This document shows positions 43,842-55,385 of a stretch of 63,250 nucleotides of DNA, in pieces (position 1 is the stretch's first letter; the number at the start of each line of letters is the position of its first letter). A model generated the notes under the pieces. It did not search any database, was not told the origin of the DNA, and worked only from the letters and a program-made list of their open reading frames with translations. This DNA comes from Chloroflexota bacterium (GTDB lineage Bacteria > Chloroflexota > Chloroflexia > Thermomicrobiales > UBA6265): assembly GCA_023423795.1 (NCBI GenBank), contig JAFAEX010000133.1, positions 1-63,250 on the forward strand. Reading direction: 5' to 3'. The translations under genes were made by a program, and so were the position numbers.

Positions 43842-44687
43842 ATGGACGGACATCGATTCGACGGGATCGTGCGGAAAGCGGCGGGGATGTCGCGCCGGCG
43901 GCTGTTGGCCGCGGTCGCGGCGGGTTTTGCCGGAGCCGTGGTGGGCAGGGGCACAACGGCGCAGGCGACATTCCCGGACACGCGGGTGATGACCTGCGGC
44001 GGCATCATGGGTGGCCAGTGCCCGAGCGGGTACACCTGCGTGGACGTGGCCTCCGACGGCTGTGACCCGAACGCGGGCGGGGCGGATTGCATCGGGGTCT
44101 GCGTTCCGGTTTCGCAGCCGACCAACCCGTGCGCGGCGATGCTCTGCGAAGTGGGGACGGAGTGCTGCCCGAACTGCGGCGGCGTATGCGTGGCTGCCGG
44201 GACGAACTGCGCGGCGGTCGATTGCGGCCCGATGGGCGAGCCGTGCGGGCCGAGCACCTGCGGCGCGGGTGAGTATTGTTGCAACGAGAGTTGCGGCATC
44301 TGCGCGCCGATCGGCGGGAGTTGCACCGAGCAGTTCTGCGGCGAGCCGTGCGGCAACACGGTCTGCGGTCTTGGCGAATATTGCTGCAATGCGAGCTGCT
44401 CGGTCTGCGCCGGCGAAGGCGAGGGGTGCACGCGCCAGTACTGCGAGGAGCAGACCGGCCCGCCCTGCGGCCCGACGACCTGCGCGGTCGGCGAGGTGTG
44501 CTGCAACGACAGTTGCGGCATCTGCACGCCGCCGGACGGGTTCTGCACGCTTCAGTTGTGCGTCGATGATCCACCGGGCGAAGTCTGCGGATCGACGGTG
44601 TGCCCGGTCGGCGAGGTCTGCTGCAACGCCAGTTGCGGGATCTGCACGCCGCCCGGCGGGATGTGCATCCAGATCGCCTGCGAATAG
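43842..44687 (+). CDS. Tat-exported cysteine-rich tandem-repeat protein
   Basis: A 281-residue protein with a twin-arginine leader (MSRRRLLAAVAAGFAGAVVG, from residue 16), preceded by HRFDGIVRKAAG. The mature part has four related repeats of about 34-40 residues starting at Cys135, Cys170, Cys209 and Cys249, with consensus C-x4-C-x2-GE-x-CCN-x-SCGIC-x-P, and a less regular N-terminal cysteine-rich part. About 50 cysteines suggest many disulfides or metal sites. Tat export would allow folding before transport. Function is unknown. It diverges from yvcK and converges with resA. Confidence 0.78.
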   Translation: MDGHRFDGIVRKAAGMSRRRLLAAVAAGFAGAVVGRGTTAQATFPDTRVMTCGGIMGGQCPSGYTCVDVASDGCDPNAGGADCIGVCVPVSQPTNPCAAMLCEVGTECCPNCGGVCVAAGTNCAAVDCGPMGEPCGPSTCGAGEYCCNESCGICAPIGGSCTEQFCGEPCGNTVCGLGEYCCNASCSVCAGEGEGCTRQYCEEQTGPPCGPTTCAVGEVCCNDSCGICTPPDGFCTLQLCVDDPPGEVCGSTVCPVGEVCCNASCGICTPPGGMCIQIACE

Positions 44688-44695
44688 GGGTTCAG

Positions 44696-44779
44696 CCGTG
44701 ATCTCGAGCTTGTCGCGGGATCTCGTTTTTCCCTTGCTGGCGCGGACGACGAGATCCCGCGACAAGCTCGGGATGACGG
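44696..44779. repeat. Long inverted repeat, family A copy 3
   Basis: Arms at 44696-44726 and 44749-44779 pair at 29 of 31 positions around a 22-nt loop. It begins 8 nt after the stop of the Cys-rich gene, in a convergent gap. Confidence 0.88.
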
Positions 44780-44827
44780 GGTTGTTGGGCCCGTGACGGG
44801 TTGAACCCTGCTCATCTCAACGTGGAA

Positions 44828-44858
44828 ACGGCGGCGCCCCGAACTGGGGCGCCGCCGT
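44828..44858. terminator. Bidirectional terminator
   Basis: A perfect 13-bp stem (44828-44840 with 44846-44858) with a 5-nt loop. Plus-strand tail TGTTCTGT, minus-strand tail TTTCC. It lies 32 nt past the resA stop and downstream of the Cys-rich gene. Confidence 0.75.
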
Positions 44859-44890
44859 TGTTCTGTCGGGGTAATCGGGCAAGCCTCCCA

Positions 44891-45526
44891 TCAGGCTCCG
44901 GCGGCGTCGTCCGGCATGATCTTCGCCAGTTCGCCCAGGGCCTGCTCCGTATCCATGTCTTCCAGCACGATCGAGCGGATGATTCCGTCTTCGTCGATGA
45001 AGATGTGGGTCGGGAAGTTGAAAATCGGGTAGACCGCGCCGGTATCGGCTTCGTCCGGGTCGCTCAGGACGAGGAAGCGCGCCTTGTTCTGGCCGGCGTA
45101 GGTGGCGGCGGCGAGCGGCGGCTCGCGCAGGCTGACGCCGAGCATGGCGACACCCTGCGGCTGGACGTGATTGTAGGCCTCGACGATGTCAGGGAACTCG
45201 GCGCGGCAGGGCGGACACCACGAGCCCCAGAACATCAGCCAGACGGGCTGGCCGGAAAAGTCGGACAGGCGGACCGGGGTGCCGAACACGTCCTCGGTCA
45301 GGAAGTCCGGCGCGGGGTCGCCGACCTTCGGCAGCACGCTCTGGAAGCCGCCGCCGCGTCCGATGTCGTCCCAGCCGGCTTGACCGCCGATGAACCAGGC
45401 GACGGCGACGATGACCGCCGCGATGACGAGGCCAACGACGGTTTGCCGGCCACGAGCCGGCTTCGCCGTCCGGGCGGTTGCCGCGCCGGTCCGGGATTGT
45501 TGGCTGGGCGCCGTCGAAGAGGCCAT
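44891..45526 (-). CDS. resA: ResA/TlpA-type thiol-disulfide oxidoreductase
   Basis: A 211-residue membrane-anchored thioredoxin-like protein. One helix (about 29-48) anchors it, and WCPPC (Cys104, Cys107) is the active site, with the cis-proline loop FNFPTHIFID. It should reduce the haem-binding cysteines of apocytochrome c outside the membrane. It is the last of four cytochrome c assembly genes. It has one thioredoxin domain, in contrast to the six in the protein at 1.07 kb. Confidence 0.92.
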   Translation of the reverse strand: MASSTAPSQQSRTGAATARTAKPARGRQTVVGLVIAAVIVAVAWFIGGQAGWDDIGRGGGFQSVLPKVGDPAPDFLTEDVFGTPVRLSDFSGQPVWLMFWGSWCPPCRAEFPDIVEAYNHVQPQGVAMLGVSLREPPLAAATYAGQNKARFLVLSDPDEADTGAVYPIFNFPTHIFIDEDGIIRSIVLEDMDTEQALGELAKIMPDDAAGA

Positions 45527-45548
45527 CGAACCCTTCCGGTGCGGATCG

Positions 45549-46451
45549 TTAGACGCCGCCGTAGGCGTGCAGGCCGCCGAAGATGTAGTTGCCGTAATAG
45601 GTGAACAGGACCGCGCCGAAGCCGACCAGCAGGATGATCGCGGAGCGGCGGCCGCGCCAGGATCGCAGCGAGCGGGTGTGCAGGTAGACGCCGTAGATCA
45701 GCCACGTGAAGAGCGCGGCGGTCTCCTTCGGGTCCCACTGCCAGTAGGAGCCCCACGCCTGGTAGGCCCAGACCGAGCCGAGGATGAGCATCATCGTCAT
45801 CGCCGGGAAGCCGATGGTGACGGCCCGGAAGGCGAGGTCGTCGAGCAGTTCGGGCGACGGCAACCACGAAATCCGGCGGCCGTCGGCGATGAGGAAGAGC
45901 ACCGCCGCGCCGAACGACACCGCGAAGGTCGCGTACGCGAGCAGCGCGACACCGACGTGCATCGTCATCAGCGGCAGGTTCTGCAGCGCCGGGATGAGCG
46001 GATCGACCTCGCGCATGGAGGCAGGCAGCGACCAAACGTAGAGGGCCATGCCTGCCGCCACCGGCATCACGATGGTGCCGACCTGCCGGACGCCGTACCA
46101 GCGCTCGAAGATCAGGTAGATCAGCAGCACGAGGAAGATGAAGGTTTTCGAGAACTCGTACATGTTCGACAACGGCAATCGCCCCGCCGCCATCGAACGC
46201 AGCAGAATGGAAAGCCCCTGGAAGGCGACCGCGAACCAGGCCAGCATCGTGCCGAAGCGGCCGATGCCGTCGGTCAACGGCAGGATGCCGCCGGAACTGG
46301 TCGTGACCATCGGGCCGCCCGCGCCGGCCAGCGCCACCTTGCGGCCGCGAATCCAGCCGAAGGCAAACAGCAGGTAGCAGACCGTCGCCCCGGCGAGGGC
46401 GATGGATGAGGCGGCGAAACTGTAGAAGGCGAGCCTGACGAGTCCGTCCAT
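45549..46451 (-). CDS. resC: Cytochrome c assembly protein CcsA/ResC
   Basis: A 300-residue integral membrane protein with eight or more helices and the tryptophan-rich WWD-type motif (WGSYWQWDPKE, near 232-242) that holds haem on the outer side. With ResB it transfers haem across the membrane and joins it to apocytochrome c (System II). Conserved histidines lie in MTMHVGVALLAY and LHTRSLRSW. The spacing to resA is 22 nt and to resB 35 nt. Confidence 0.94.
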   Translation of the reverse strand: MDGLVRLAFYSFAASSIALAGATVCYLLFAFGWIRGRKVALAGAGGPMVTTSSGGILPLTDGIGRFGTMLAWFAVAFQGLSILLRSMAAGRLPLSNMYEFSKTFIFLVLLIYLIFERWYGVRQVGTIVMPVAAGMALYVWSLPASMREVDPLIPALQNLPLMTMHVGVALLAYATFAVSFGAAVLFLIADGRRISWLPSPELLDDLAFRAVTIGFPAMTMMLILGSVWAYQAWGSYWQWDPKETAALFTWLIYGVYLHTRSLRSWRGRRSAIILLVGFGAVLFTYYGNYIFGGLHAYGGV

Positions 46452-46486
46452 CTGGTGCGGCGTCCTTTCACCACGCGACGGCGCGG

Positions 46487-47983
46487 TCAGTCGGCGGGTG
46501 TGGCGGCGGTTCGCGCGGGTGGTGCTTGCCGCGGCGGGTCCGATTCGCGTTCGATGCGCTCGGCGGGTGCGCCGAGCAACCGCTCCAGCGCCCCGGTCAG
46601 GTCCTCGAAGGCGCGGCGGGCCGACCAGTCGCGCCTGGCGAGGGGCGCGAGGTGGGCGGTCAACCGGCCATCCGGCGCGACGCGGACGATGCCGCGCACC
46701 CGCCGGTGGGGGAAGTAGAACGTGATTGCCAGCCCGCCGACCAGCATGATCGCGGCGGCGATGAAGAGGGGGATGCCGGGGTTGCTGGCGACCTGGAGGA
46801 CGGTGAAGCGCATTTCGCGCCCGAAGGTGATGTTGAGATCGCCGAGCAGGACGGTCTGCCCCTGGTCGATGCGGGATTCGACGATGCCGTCGAGGCTGGT
46901 GTTGCCGGGCAACGGCCGGAGTTGCAGGTACATCTGGCCGGGGCGGAGGGCGAGTTCGTCGAGTTCGGGCTGGTTGAGCGGGTCGGCGTCCGGTGCGATC
47001 ACCGTCAGCTGGGCGCGGGCCGGGGTGATGTCGATCACGCCCGCCGGGGCGTCTGGATTGGTTTTCGAGCGGAACGGCCCGAGCGGGATCGCCTCGTCCA
47101 TGATCGGGTTGCCGGCGGCGTCGGCGACGTGCAGGCGGACGGCCTGGCCGAAGCCGGATTGGTAGACGACGAGGTTGCGGTAGGTCAGCGGGTGGTTGAC
47201 GGTGATCGAGCCGGTCTTCACCGGTTCGTCACCGCGCAGGATCGTCAGGTCGGAGCGGTATTCGCTGGCGATGCCGGTCTCGCGGTACCGCTCGGAGAAA
47301 TCGTCCACCCGGATGGACAACCCGGTGTCGTGCCCGACCGGCCGGGTGACGCCTTCGGGGACGATGAACTCGGTTTCGCGGAAGCCCCAGCGGGCGCCGA
47401 CGATGCCGGCGACCAGCACCAGGATGAGCGCGAGGTGGAACGGGAAGGTGCCCAGTTTGCCCCAGCGGTAGCGGTCGGCGTAGACGTGGGTTTCCGTGCC
47501 TCGCTCGGCCGTCATCACCCGGTACCGCGCGCCGCCCAGGCCGGCGGCGATGCGGGAGACGAACGCATCGCGGGCTTCGCCGTCGTTCGCCACGAAGCGG
47601 GCCGACACGTCGGCGTTGCGCAGGAAGCCGTGCGTGGTCGTGACCGTGGGTTTGGCGATGGAAGCCCAGATGCCCGGCGCGCGGTTGGCGGTGCAGATGG
47701 TGATGGCGACCGCCAGCAGCGTCAGGATGCCCATGAAGGGGAGGGACGAAAAGACGTCCCACGCGTACCAGCGATCGACCAGGCCCGAGGTGGCCGGGAC
47801 GTGGTCTGCTATCCAGCGGGGGACGGAACTTCCGCGTAGGGTGCCGATCAGGACCAGCAACGTCAGGAAGACCATCTCCCAGACGGCGGCCTTGACCGAG
47901 CAGAAGAACCGCCAGACGCGATCGACGCCGGCATCCAGCGGGGATCGGCGGGAGAGCGGGCGGTCGAGCGATGCCTGCGCCAT
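46487..47983 (-). CDS. resB: Cytochrome c biogenesis protein ResB/Ccs1
   Basis: A 498-residue System II protein with three N-terminal helices (starting near 33, 82 and 168), a large outer domain, and a C-terminal helix (about 413-435). LTLLVLIGTLRGSS and HLALILVLVAGIVGARWGF are recognisable family segments. It forms the haem lyase with ResC. It starts 25 nt after ccdA. The 65-residue C-terminal tail is rich in Arg and Ala. Confidence 0.92.
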   Translation of the reverse strand: MAQASLDRPLSRRSPLDAGVDRVWRFFCSVKAAVWEMVFLTLLVLIGTLRGSSVPRWIADHVPATSGLVDRWYAWDVFSSLPFMGILTLLAVAITICTANRAPGIWASIAKPTVTTTHGFLRNADVSARFVANDGEARDAFVSRIAAGLGGARYRVMTAERGTETHVYADRYRWGKLGTFPFHLALILVLVAGIVGARWGFRETEFIVPEGVTRPVGHDTGLSIRVDDFSERYRETGIASEYRSDLTILRGDEPVKTGSITVNHPLTYRNLVVYQSGFGQAVRLHVADAAGNPIMDEAIPLGPFRSKTNPDAPAGVIDITPARAQLTVIAPDADPLNQPELDELALRPGQMYLQLRPLPGNTSLDGIVESRIDQGQTVLLGDLNITFGREMRFTVLQVASNPGIPLFIAAAIMLVGGLAITFYFPHRRVRGIVRVAPDGRLTAHLAPLARRDWSARRAFEDLTGALERLLGAPAERIERESDPPRQAPPARTAATPAD

Positions 47984-48008
47984 CAGGCCGGTCCTGCCGG
48001 GCGGGCGC

Positions 48009-48758
48009 TCACAGCGTCGGCTCCCACGGGAGCCACGGCGAGATCGCCACGAGGCGGGCGAAGAACTGCTGGTAGAGACCGAGGATCATGATCGCGCCGA
48101 CGGCGACCATCACGCCGCCGCTGACGGCGGTCACCGCGCCGAGGTGGCGGTTGATCGCCCTGATCGCGCCTTGCGACCAGCCCCAGGCGGCGGCGGCGAG
48201 CAGGAACGGGACGGCCAGACCGGCAGAGTAGACGGCCAGCAGCAGGGCCGCGCGCTCGACGCTGCCCTGCCCGGCGGCCATCGTCAGGATCGCGCCGAGG
48301 ATCGGCCCCACGCAGGGCGACCACCCCGCGCCGAAGGTGACGCCGACCACGAACGACGACGTGATTTGCCCGGCCGGGAGCGTGCCGGCTTCGAACCGGC
48401 GCTCGCGGTCGAGCAAGGGAATGCGGATGACCCCGAGTTGGTGCAGGCCGAGGACCACCAGCAGCGCGCCGCCGATGCGGACCAGCCAGAACCGGTTGCC
48501 GGAAACGAGTTCGCCGGTTTCGACGAGCAGCCCGGCCGCGCCGAGCGCGACCCCGAGCATCACGAAGACCAGGGAGAACCCGAGCACGTAGGCGACCGCG
48601 TTGGCCATCACCCGCGCTCGCGCGGCGGGGCCACGCTCGCCGGCCGAAACGCCCGCGAGGTGGGCAAGATAGATCGGCGCCAGCGGCAGCACGCACGGCG
48701 AGGAAATGGAGAGGATCCCGGCTAGGAAGGCGGCGAGGAGGGTGACGTCGGGACTCAT
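48009..48758 (-). CDS. ccdA: Thiol-disulfide electron carrier CcdA
   Basis: A 249-residue membrane protein with six helices. The paired cysteines are in SSPCVLPLAPIYLAHLAG and GWSPCVGPILGA, the CcdA/DsbD hallmarks. It moves electrons from cytoplasmic thioredoxin to ResA. The ATG at 48758 starts the family sequence (MSPDVTLLAAFLAG). The order ccdA-resB-resC-resA on one strand makes a complete System II set. Confidence 0.94.
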   Translation of the reverse strand: MSPDVTLLAAFLAGILSISSPCVLPLAPIYLAHLAGVSAGERGPAARARVMANAVAYVLGFSLVFVMLGVALGAAGLLVETGELVSGNRFWLVRIGGALLVVLGLHQLGVIRIPLLDRERRFEAGTLPAGQITSSFVVGVTFGAGWSPCVGPILGAILTMAAGQGSVERAALLLAVYSAGLAVPFLLAAAAWGWSQGAIRAINRHLGAVTAVSGGVMVAVGAIMILGLYQQFFARLVAISPWLPWEPTL

Positions 48759-48902
48759 GCGTCGAACCGTACCACCCGCCCGGAACCGGGTCAATTTGCG
48801 CCGCGCGGCCGGGCGATGCAGGGGTGCCCGACGCCCATCGCCCAGCAGGAAACTGGTAAAATGATCGACATAACCATTGCCTCGATCGCCGCCGGAGCAC
48901 CC

Positions 48903-49694
48903 GTGACCGAATCCCGCCCGATCCCCCTTAACGAGCGGCTGTACCGCACCGAGGCGATCGTCCTCCACCGCATGGACTACGGCGAGGCTGACCGCATCGC
49001 CACGATCTTCACGCCGCGCCGGGGCAAGGTGCGCATCATCGCCAAGGGCGCGCGCAAGCCGCTCAGCCGGCTGGGGCCGCACGTCGAGTACTTCGTGCGC
49101 TGCAACCTGCTGCTGGCGAAGGGCCGGGAACTGGACGTCGTGAGCGACGCGGCGACGGTCGATGCCCACGAGCCGATCCGCCGCAACCTCGATGCGTTCG
49201 GCCACGCCTCGCACATGGTCGAGGTTTTGAACCGGCTGACCGAGGACCGGCAGGAGAACGAGGCCGCCTTCGACCTGCTCGCGTCGTCGCTGCGGCTGCT
49301 GGCCGACGAGGTCGATCCGTGGCTGGTGACGCGCCACTACGAATGGGCGCTGCTGGCGATCCTCGGCCATCGGCCGGAGATGTACCGGTGCGTCGCCTGC
49401 GGCAGCGACCTGCAGGCGGGAACGAACGCCTGGAGCAGCCGGCTCGGCGGAACGCTCTGCCCGCTGTGCCGGGGAGCCGACGGCGGCAGCCGGCCGGTTT
49501 CGGTCAACGCCCAGAAGGTGGTGCGCCTGCTCGATCGGCAGGGGCTGGCGGCCGCGGCGCGGCTTTCCCTCGACGATGACCTGCGCGGCGAGATCGAAGG
49601 GGTGATGGCCGATTACCTTCGCCAGCTCGCCGAGCGGGACCTGTCGAGCCTCCGGGTGTCGCGCGCGATCCTGCAGGATACGGGGAGCGCGTAA
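48903..49694 (+). CDS. recO: DNA repair protein RecO
   Basis: A 263-residue protein that helps RecR load RecA on SSB-coated DNA. The N-terminal OB-fold (YRTEAIVLHRMDYGEADRIATIFTPRRGKVRIIAKGARK) and the zinc site (Cys163, Cys166, Cys186, Cys189) are clear. The GTG at 48903 has GGAG at 48894-48897; an in-frame ATG at 48861 is the alternative. It diverges from ccdA with a 144-nt gap. Confidence 0.94.
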   Translation: MTESRPIPLNERLYRTEAIVLHRMDYGEADRIATIFTPRRGKVRIIAKGARKPLSRLGPHVEYFVRCNLLLAKGRELDVVSDAATVDAHEPIRRNLDAFGHASHMVEVLNRLTEDRQENEAAFDLLASSLRLLADEVDPWLVTRHYEWALLAILGHRPEMYRCVACGSDLQAGTNAWSSRLGGTLCPLCRGADGGSRPVSVNAQKVVRLLDRQGLAAAARLSLDDDLRGEIEGVMADYLRQLAERDLSSLRVSRAILQDTGSA

Positions 49695-49743
49695 CCTTCC
49701 CTTCGGCCGATAGCGCACGATCGCTGCCGGTTGCGGACCGGGT

Positions 49744-50598
49744 TCAGGCTTGCGCGGGAGGTTCCGGGTCGGCGTCGTGACTGCGCGAGTCGTCCCTATT
49801 TTCACTCACTCCAGGTGCAGCACGATCGCTGCCAAGACGAGCCGCGTCATCCCGTTCCGCATCGGACAGGTTCGCCAGTGCCAGCAAGTCGGGCCGGAGG
49901 CGGGCGGTGCGCCCGATCGCTTCGCGGCGGCGCCAGCGTGCGATTTCGGCGTGGTGGCCGCTGAGCAGCACGTCCGGGGCGTCGAGGCCGCGGAAGGTGC
50001 GCGGCCGGGTGTAGTGCGGGTATTCGAGCAGCCCCGCGCCGTGGGATTCCTCGCCGATCGAGGCGGCGTCGATGACGCCCGGAACGAGGCGGGCGACGGC
50101 GTCGATGACGACCATCGCCGGTAGCTCCCCGCCGGTCAGCACGTAGTCGCCGATGGAGATCTCCTCCGCGCCCAGCACATCGGCCACGCGCTGGTCGATG
50201 CCTTCGTAGTGCCCGCAAACGATGGCGATGCGGCCCGCCCCGGCGAGGTCGTGCGCCAGCGCCTGGGTGAAGGGCCGTCCTCCCGCGGCCATGAGGAGGA
50301 TGCGGGACTGCCCGAGGTCGTCGCCGAGGGTTGCCTCGACGCCGGCCACGATGGGCGGCGCGATCATCACCATGCCGGCGCCGCCGCCGTACGGGGTGTC
50401 ATCGGCGGTGCGGTGCTTGTCGGTGGTCCAGCGGCGGATGTCGTGGATCTCGATTGCGATCGAGCCGGCGGCCCGGGCGCGCTTCAGGATGGATTCGTCG
50501 AGCGGGCCGGCGAACATGCCGGGGAAAAGCGTAAAGACGTCCACCCGGAGCAGGGGCGCGGCAGGCTCCCCGGACTGGTTGGCTTCCGGGCCGCTCAT
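49744..50598 (-). CDS. trmD: tRNA (guanine-37-N1) methyltransferase
   Basis: A 284-residue SPOUT enzyme that methylates G37 of certain tRNAs. DVFTLFPGMFAGPLDESIL, YGGGAGMVM, the SAM-knot HYEGIDQRV and GDYVLTGGELPAMVVIDAV are intact. The last 35 residues are a disordered, charged extension. The ATG overlaps the stop of the HAD gene (ATGA). Usual neighbours such as rimM and rplS are absent. Confidence 0.95.
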   Translation of the reverse strand: MSGPEANQSGEPAAPLLRVDVFTLFPGMFAGPLDESILKRARAAGSIAIEIHDIRRWTTDKHRTADDTPYGGGAGMVMIAPPIVAGVEATLGDDLGQSRILLMAAGGRPFTQALAHDLAGAGRIAIVCGHYEGIDQRVADVLGAEEISIGDYVLTGGELPAMVVIDAVARLVPGVIDAASIGEESHGAGLLEYPHYTRPRTFRGLDAPDVLLSGHHAEIARWRRREAIGRTARLRPDLLALANLSDAERDDAARLGSDRAAPGVSENRDDSRSHDADPEPPAQA

Positions 50599-51344
50599 GC
50601 CAGGCCGGACCCGTTGCCGGTGTCGAGCAGCCGGATGATGGCCGGGGCCGCGCCCGCCAGCGTGTCGAGCGTGAGGTCGGGCCGCGTCTCCTCGTCGTGC
50701 TGCGCGTCCGACTTGCGGAGCCAGACCGCGCGCATGCCCGCGCCGCGCGCGCCGCCGACATCCCAGCGCAGGGAATCGCCGACGTGGACCGCCTGCGCCG
50801 GATCGGCGCCGATTCGGCCGAGGGCGTGCCAGTAGATCTCGGGCCGGCTCTTGTAATAGCCCGCCGAGGCCGACGTCGTGACGTCGGAGAAGGCGTCGCG
50901 GATGCCGAAAGATTCGAGCGACCATTCGAGGAACGGGTGGTAGACCGCGCTCGACACGACGCCGAGCGGAACGCCGGCTGCCGCGATGGCGCGCACCGTC
51001 TCCACCGCGCCGGCAACCGGGCGGGCCTCGGCGAACGCCTCGCGCATCAGGTGCTCGACGCCGCGCTCGATGGTCACCTCGTCGCCGGTCAGCCCGAGTT
51101 CGTCGAGGACGATCGCCACGCAGCGCTCGGCCGTTTCTTCCTGCCCGTGCTCCACGATCGCCTGCCTGAGGCGGCGGTAGGCCGCGTCGGCCGCGACGCC
51201 GCGCTCGGGTTCGAACGGCAGGGCGGACTGCGCCGACTGCCAGCGGAGCCACGACGAGACGAGGGTGCGGATTTCGAGGTCGAACCACGGATCGCAGTGC
51301 GCCAGCGTGTCGTGGAAATCGAAGGTGATGGCGCGGCCGTTCAA
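50595..51344 (-). CDS. HAD-superfamily (class IA) hydrolase
   Basis: A 249-residue HAD phosphatase-like protein. The nucleophile loop is FDFHDTLAH, with His in place of the more usual Asp/Gly residue two after the nucleophile position; motif II is VVSSAVYH; motif III Lys is in YYKSRPEIY; motif IV is HVGDSLRWDV. A phosphate-ester substrate is likely but unknown. The TTG start has AGGAG 5 nt upstream and overlaps the GNAT stop (TTGA). The three genes GNAT, HAD and trmD are joined by overlaps. Confidence 0.88.
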   Translation of the reverse strand: MNGRAITFDFHDTLAHCDPWFDLEIRTLVSSWLRWQSAQSALPFEPERGVAADAAYRRLRQAIVEHGQEETAERCVAIVLDELGLTGDEVTIERGVEHLMREAFAEARPVAGAVETVRAIAAAGVPLGVVSSAVYHPFLEWSLESFGIRDAFSDVTTSASAGYYKSRPEIYWHALGRIGADPAQAVHVGDSLRWDVGGARGAGMRAVWLRKSDAQHDEETRPDLTLDTLAGAAPAIIRLLDTGNGSGLA

Positions 51345-51892
51345 GGCGACTCCTCGCGTGAAGCGGTCGGTCCGGGGTGGCCCGGTGCGTCATCCTGAGG
51401 GTACACCGTCCGGCTGCCGGTGCGGAATCGCCACAGGACGACTTCGCGGGGCGCGAATCCGCGCCGCCGGTAGAACGCGAGGGCGGCGTCGTTCTCGACC
51501 ATCGCCGCCACGGAAACGTCGTGGATGCCCATTGCGGCGAGGCGGGCGTCGGCGGCATCCATCAGAGCGGAACCGATGCCGTTGGCGCGGAATGCCGGCA
51601 GCACGGCCAGCGTGTAGACCTCCGCCCAGCGGTCGCCGACCGGGAAGGTGTCGTCCGGCCCGTCGTGGAGTTCAACGGCGCAGTAGCCGACCGGTTCGCC
51701 GCCTGATTCCGCGACCAGGGCAAAACCGCGCACTTCGGTGAGCAGGCGGGCGTACCCGTCGCGGCGGAGCCGCCAGGCAAGGTCGGCGTCGTTTTGAAGT
51801 GGGGATGAGCCGATGTTGGCGTGGTGGCGAGCGAGCGAATTCCAGACCGGGCGCAAGCGGTCGATGTCGTGCGGTCCTGCCTCACGAATCAT
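51341..51892 (-). CDS. GNAT-family N-acetyltransferase
   Basis: A 183-residue acetyltransferase. The acetyl-CoA loop is in LAVLPAFRANGIGSALMDA (R-x-x-G-I-G), followed by VENDAALAFYRRRGF. Target unknown; small amines, antibiotics and protein N-termini are all in the family. The ATG at 51892 starts the conserved domain, and the longer frame upstream reads through poor sequence. It heads the GNAT-HAD-trmD unit. Confidence 0.88.
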   Translation of the reverse strand: MIREAGPHDIDRLRPVWNSLARHHANIGSSPLQNDADLAWRLRRDGYARLLTEVRGFALVAESGGEPVGYCAVELHDGPDDTFPVGDRWAEVYTLAVLPAFRANGIGSALMDAADARLAAMGIHDVSVAAMVENDAALAFYRRRGFAPREVVLWRFRTGSRTVYPQDDAPGHPGPTASREESP

Positions 51893-52164
51893 GCGCGTCG
51901 TCCTCGCCGAACCGCCGATCGATCGTCGCCGCGACGCTGGGCGCTCGACGCCCTCGGTATGTCGGGCCGGTGGCGCGGCGGGACTGTCGCACACGGGGCC
52001 GGGCGCCGTCTCGCATGCTGGCTGGCCGGGGAGGCTGGGGTAGACTTCGGGTGACGCGATGCGGCCGGGGATCGACGGCGACACCGGGCCGCGCGAACCG
52101 CTCCGGCCGCGGCGAAGCGGCCGGCCGTTTAACCGCTCGGTGATATATCTCGAAATCGAGCATC

Positions 52165-52193
52165 TAGACATCGTTCAATTTCGGCGGTATCCT
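52165..52193 (+). promoter_or_regulatory. Candidate acnA promoter
   Basis: TAGACA at 52165-52170, a 17-nt spacer and TATCCT at 52188-52193, inside the 382-nt divergent gap between the GNAT gene and acnA. A short palindrome (CTCGA-AA-TCGAG, 52149-52160) sits just upstream and could be an operator. The rest of the gap shows nothing else. Confidence 0.4.
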
Positions 52194-52274
52194 CAAACCA
52201 GCAACGGCAGCCGGCAAGTGGGCCGCGGGCGGGGCGGCGTGAAGCCCCGGCGCGGCGGCGAGGAGAATGCTTCC

Positions 52275-55100
<2,826 letters not shown>

Positions 55101-55122
55101 CCGCCCGGCGGTTTATCCAGGC

Positions 55123-55154
55123 GAGCCCGGCTCCCGTGATGGGGAGCCGGGCTC
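55123..55154 (+). terminator. Terminator of acnA
   Basis: A perfect 13-bp GC-rich stem (55123-55135 with 55142-55154) with a 6-nt loop, 22 nt past the acnA stop. The tail GTTGCACGTTG is weakly T-rich. Confidence 0.72.
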
Positions 55155-55197
55155 GTTGCACGTTGCACTGTTCCTGATATCGCTTGCCCCAACGGTT

Positions 55198-55288
55198 GTC
55201 ATCCCGGGCCTGTCGAGGGTTCTCGTCATCGAGCCGACGAGACGAAAAGTCGAGGCGCGACGAGATCCCTCGACAGGCCCGGGATGAC
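55198..55288. repeat. Long inverted repeat, family A copy 4
   Basis: Arms at 55198-55227 and 55259-55288 pair at 29 of 30 positions around a 31-nt loop. Here the core is CCCGGGCCTGTCGAGG instead of CCCGAGC. It lies between acnA and the GMC gene, both on the plus strand. Confidence 0.9.
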
Positions 55289-55385
55289 GGGTTGGGCGCC
55301 CCTCACTGGCTCGATTCCGCATTCCCCGGCGGCCACGTATGATCCCCTCGCGAGCCCTGCGGCGGCAGAGACAGGAGACCCGGCG

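Noticed and set aside
6943..51410. Recurring TGTACA/TACACT-like words upstream of several genes as a common promoter or operator
   Set aside because: Seen near 6950, 7503, 14093, 43732 and 51400, but without a consistent second box or spacing; TAnnnT words are expected by chance at this frequency.
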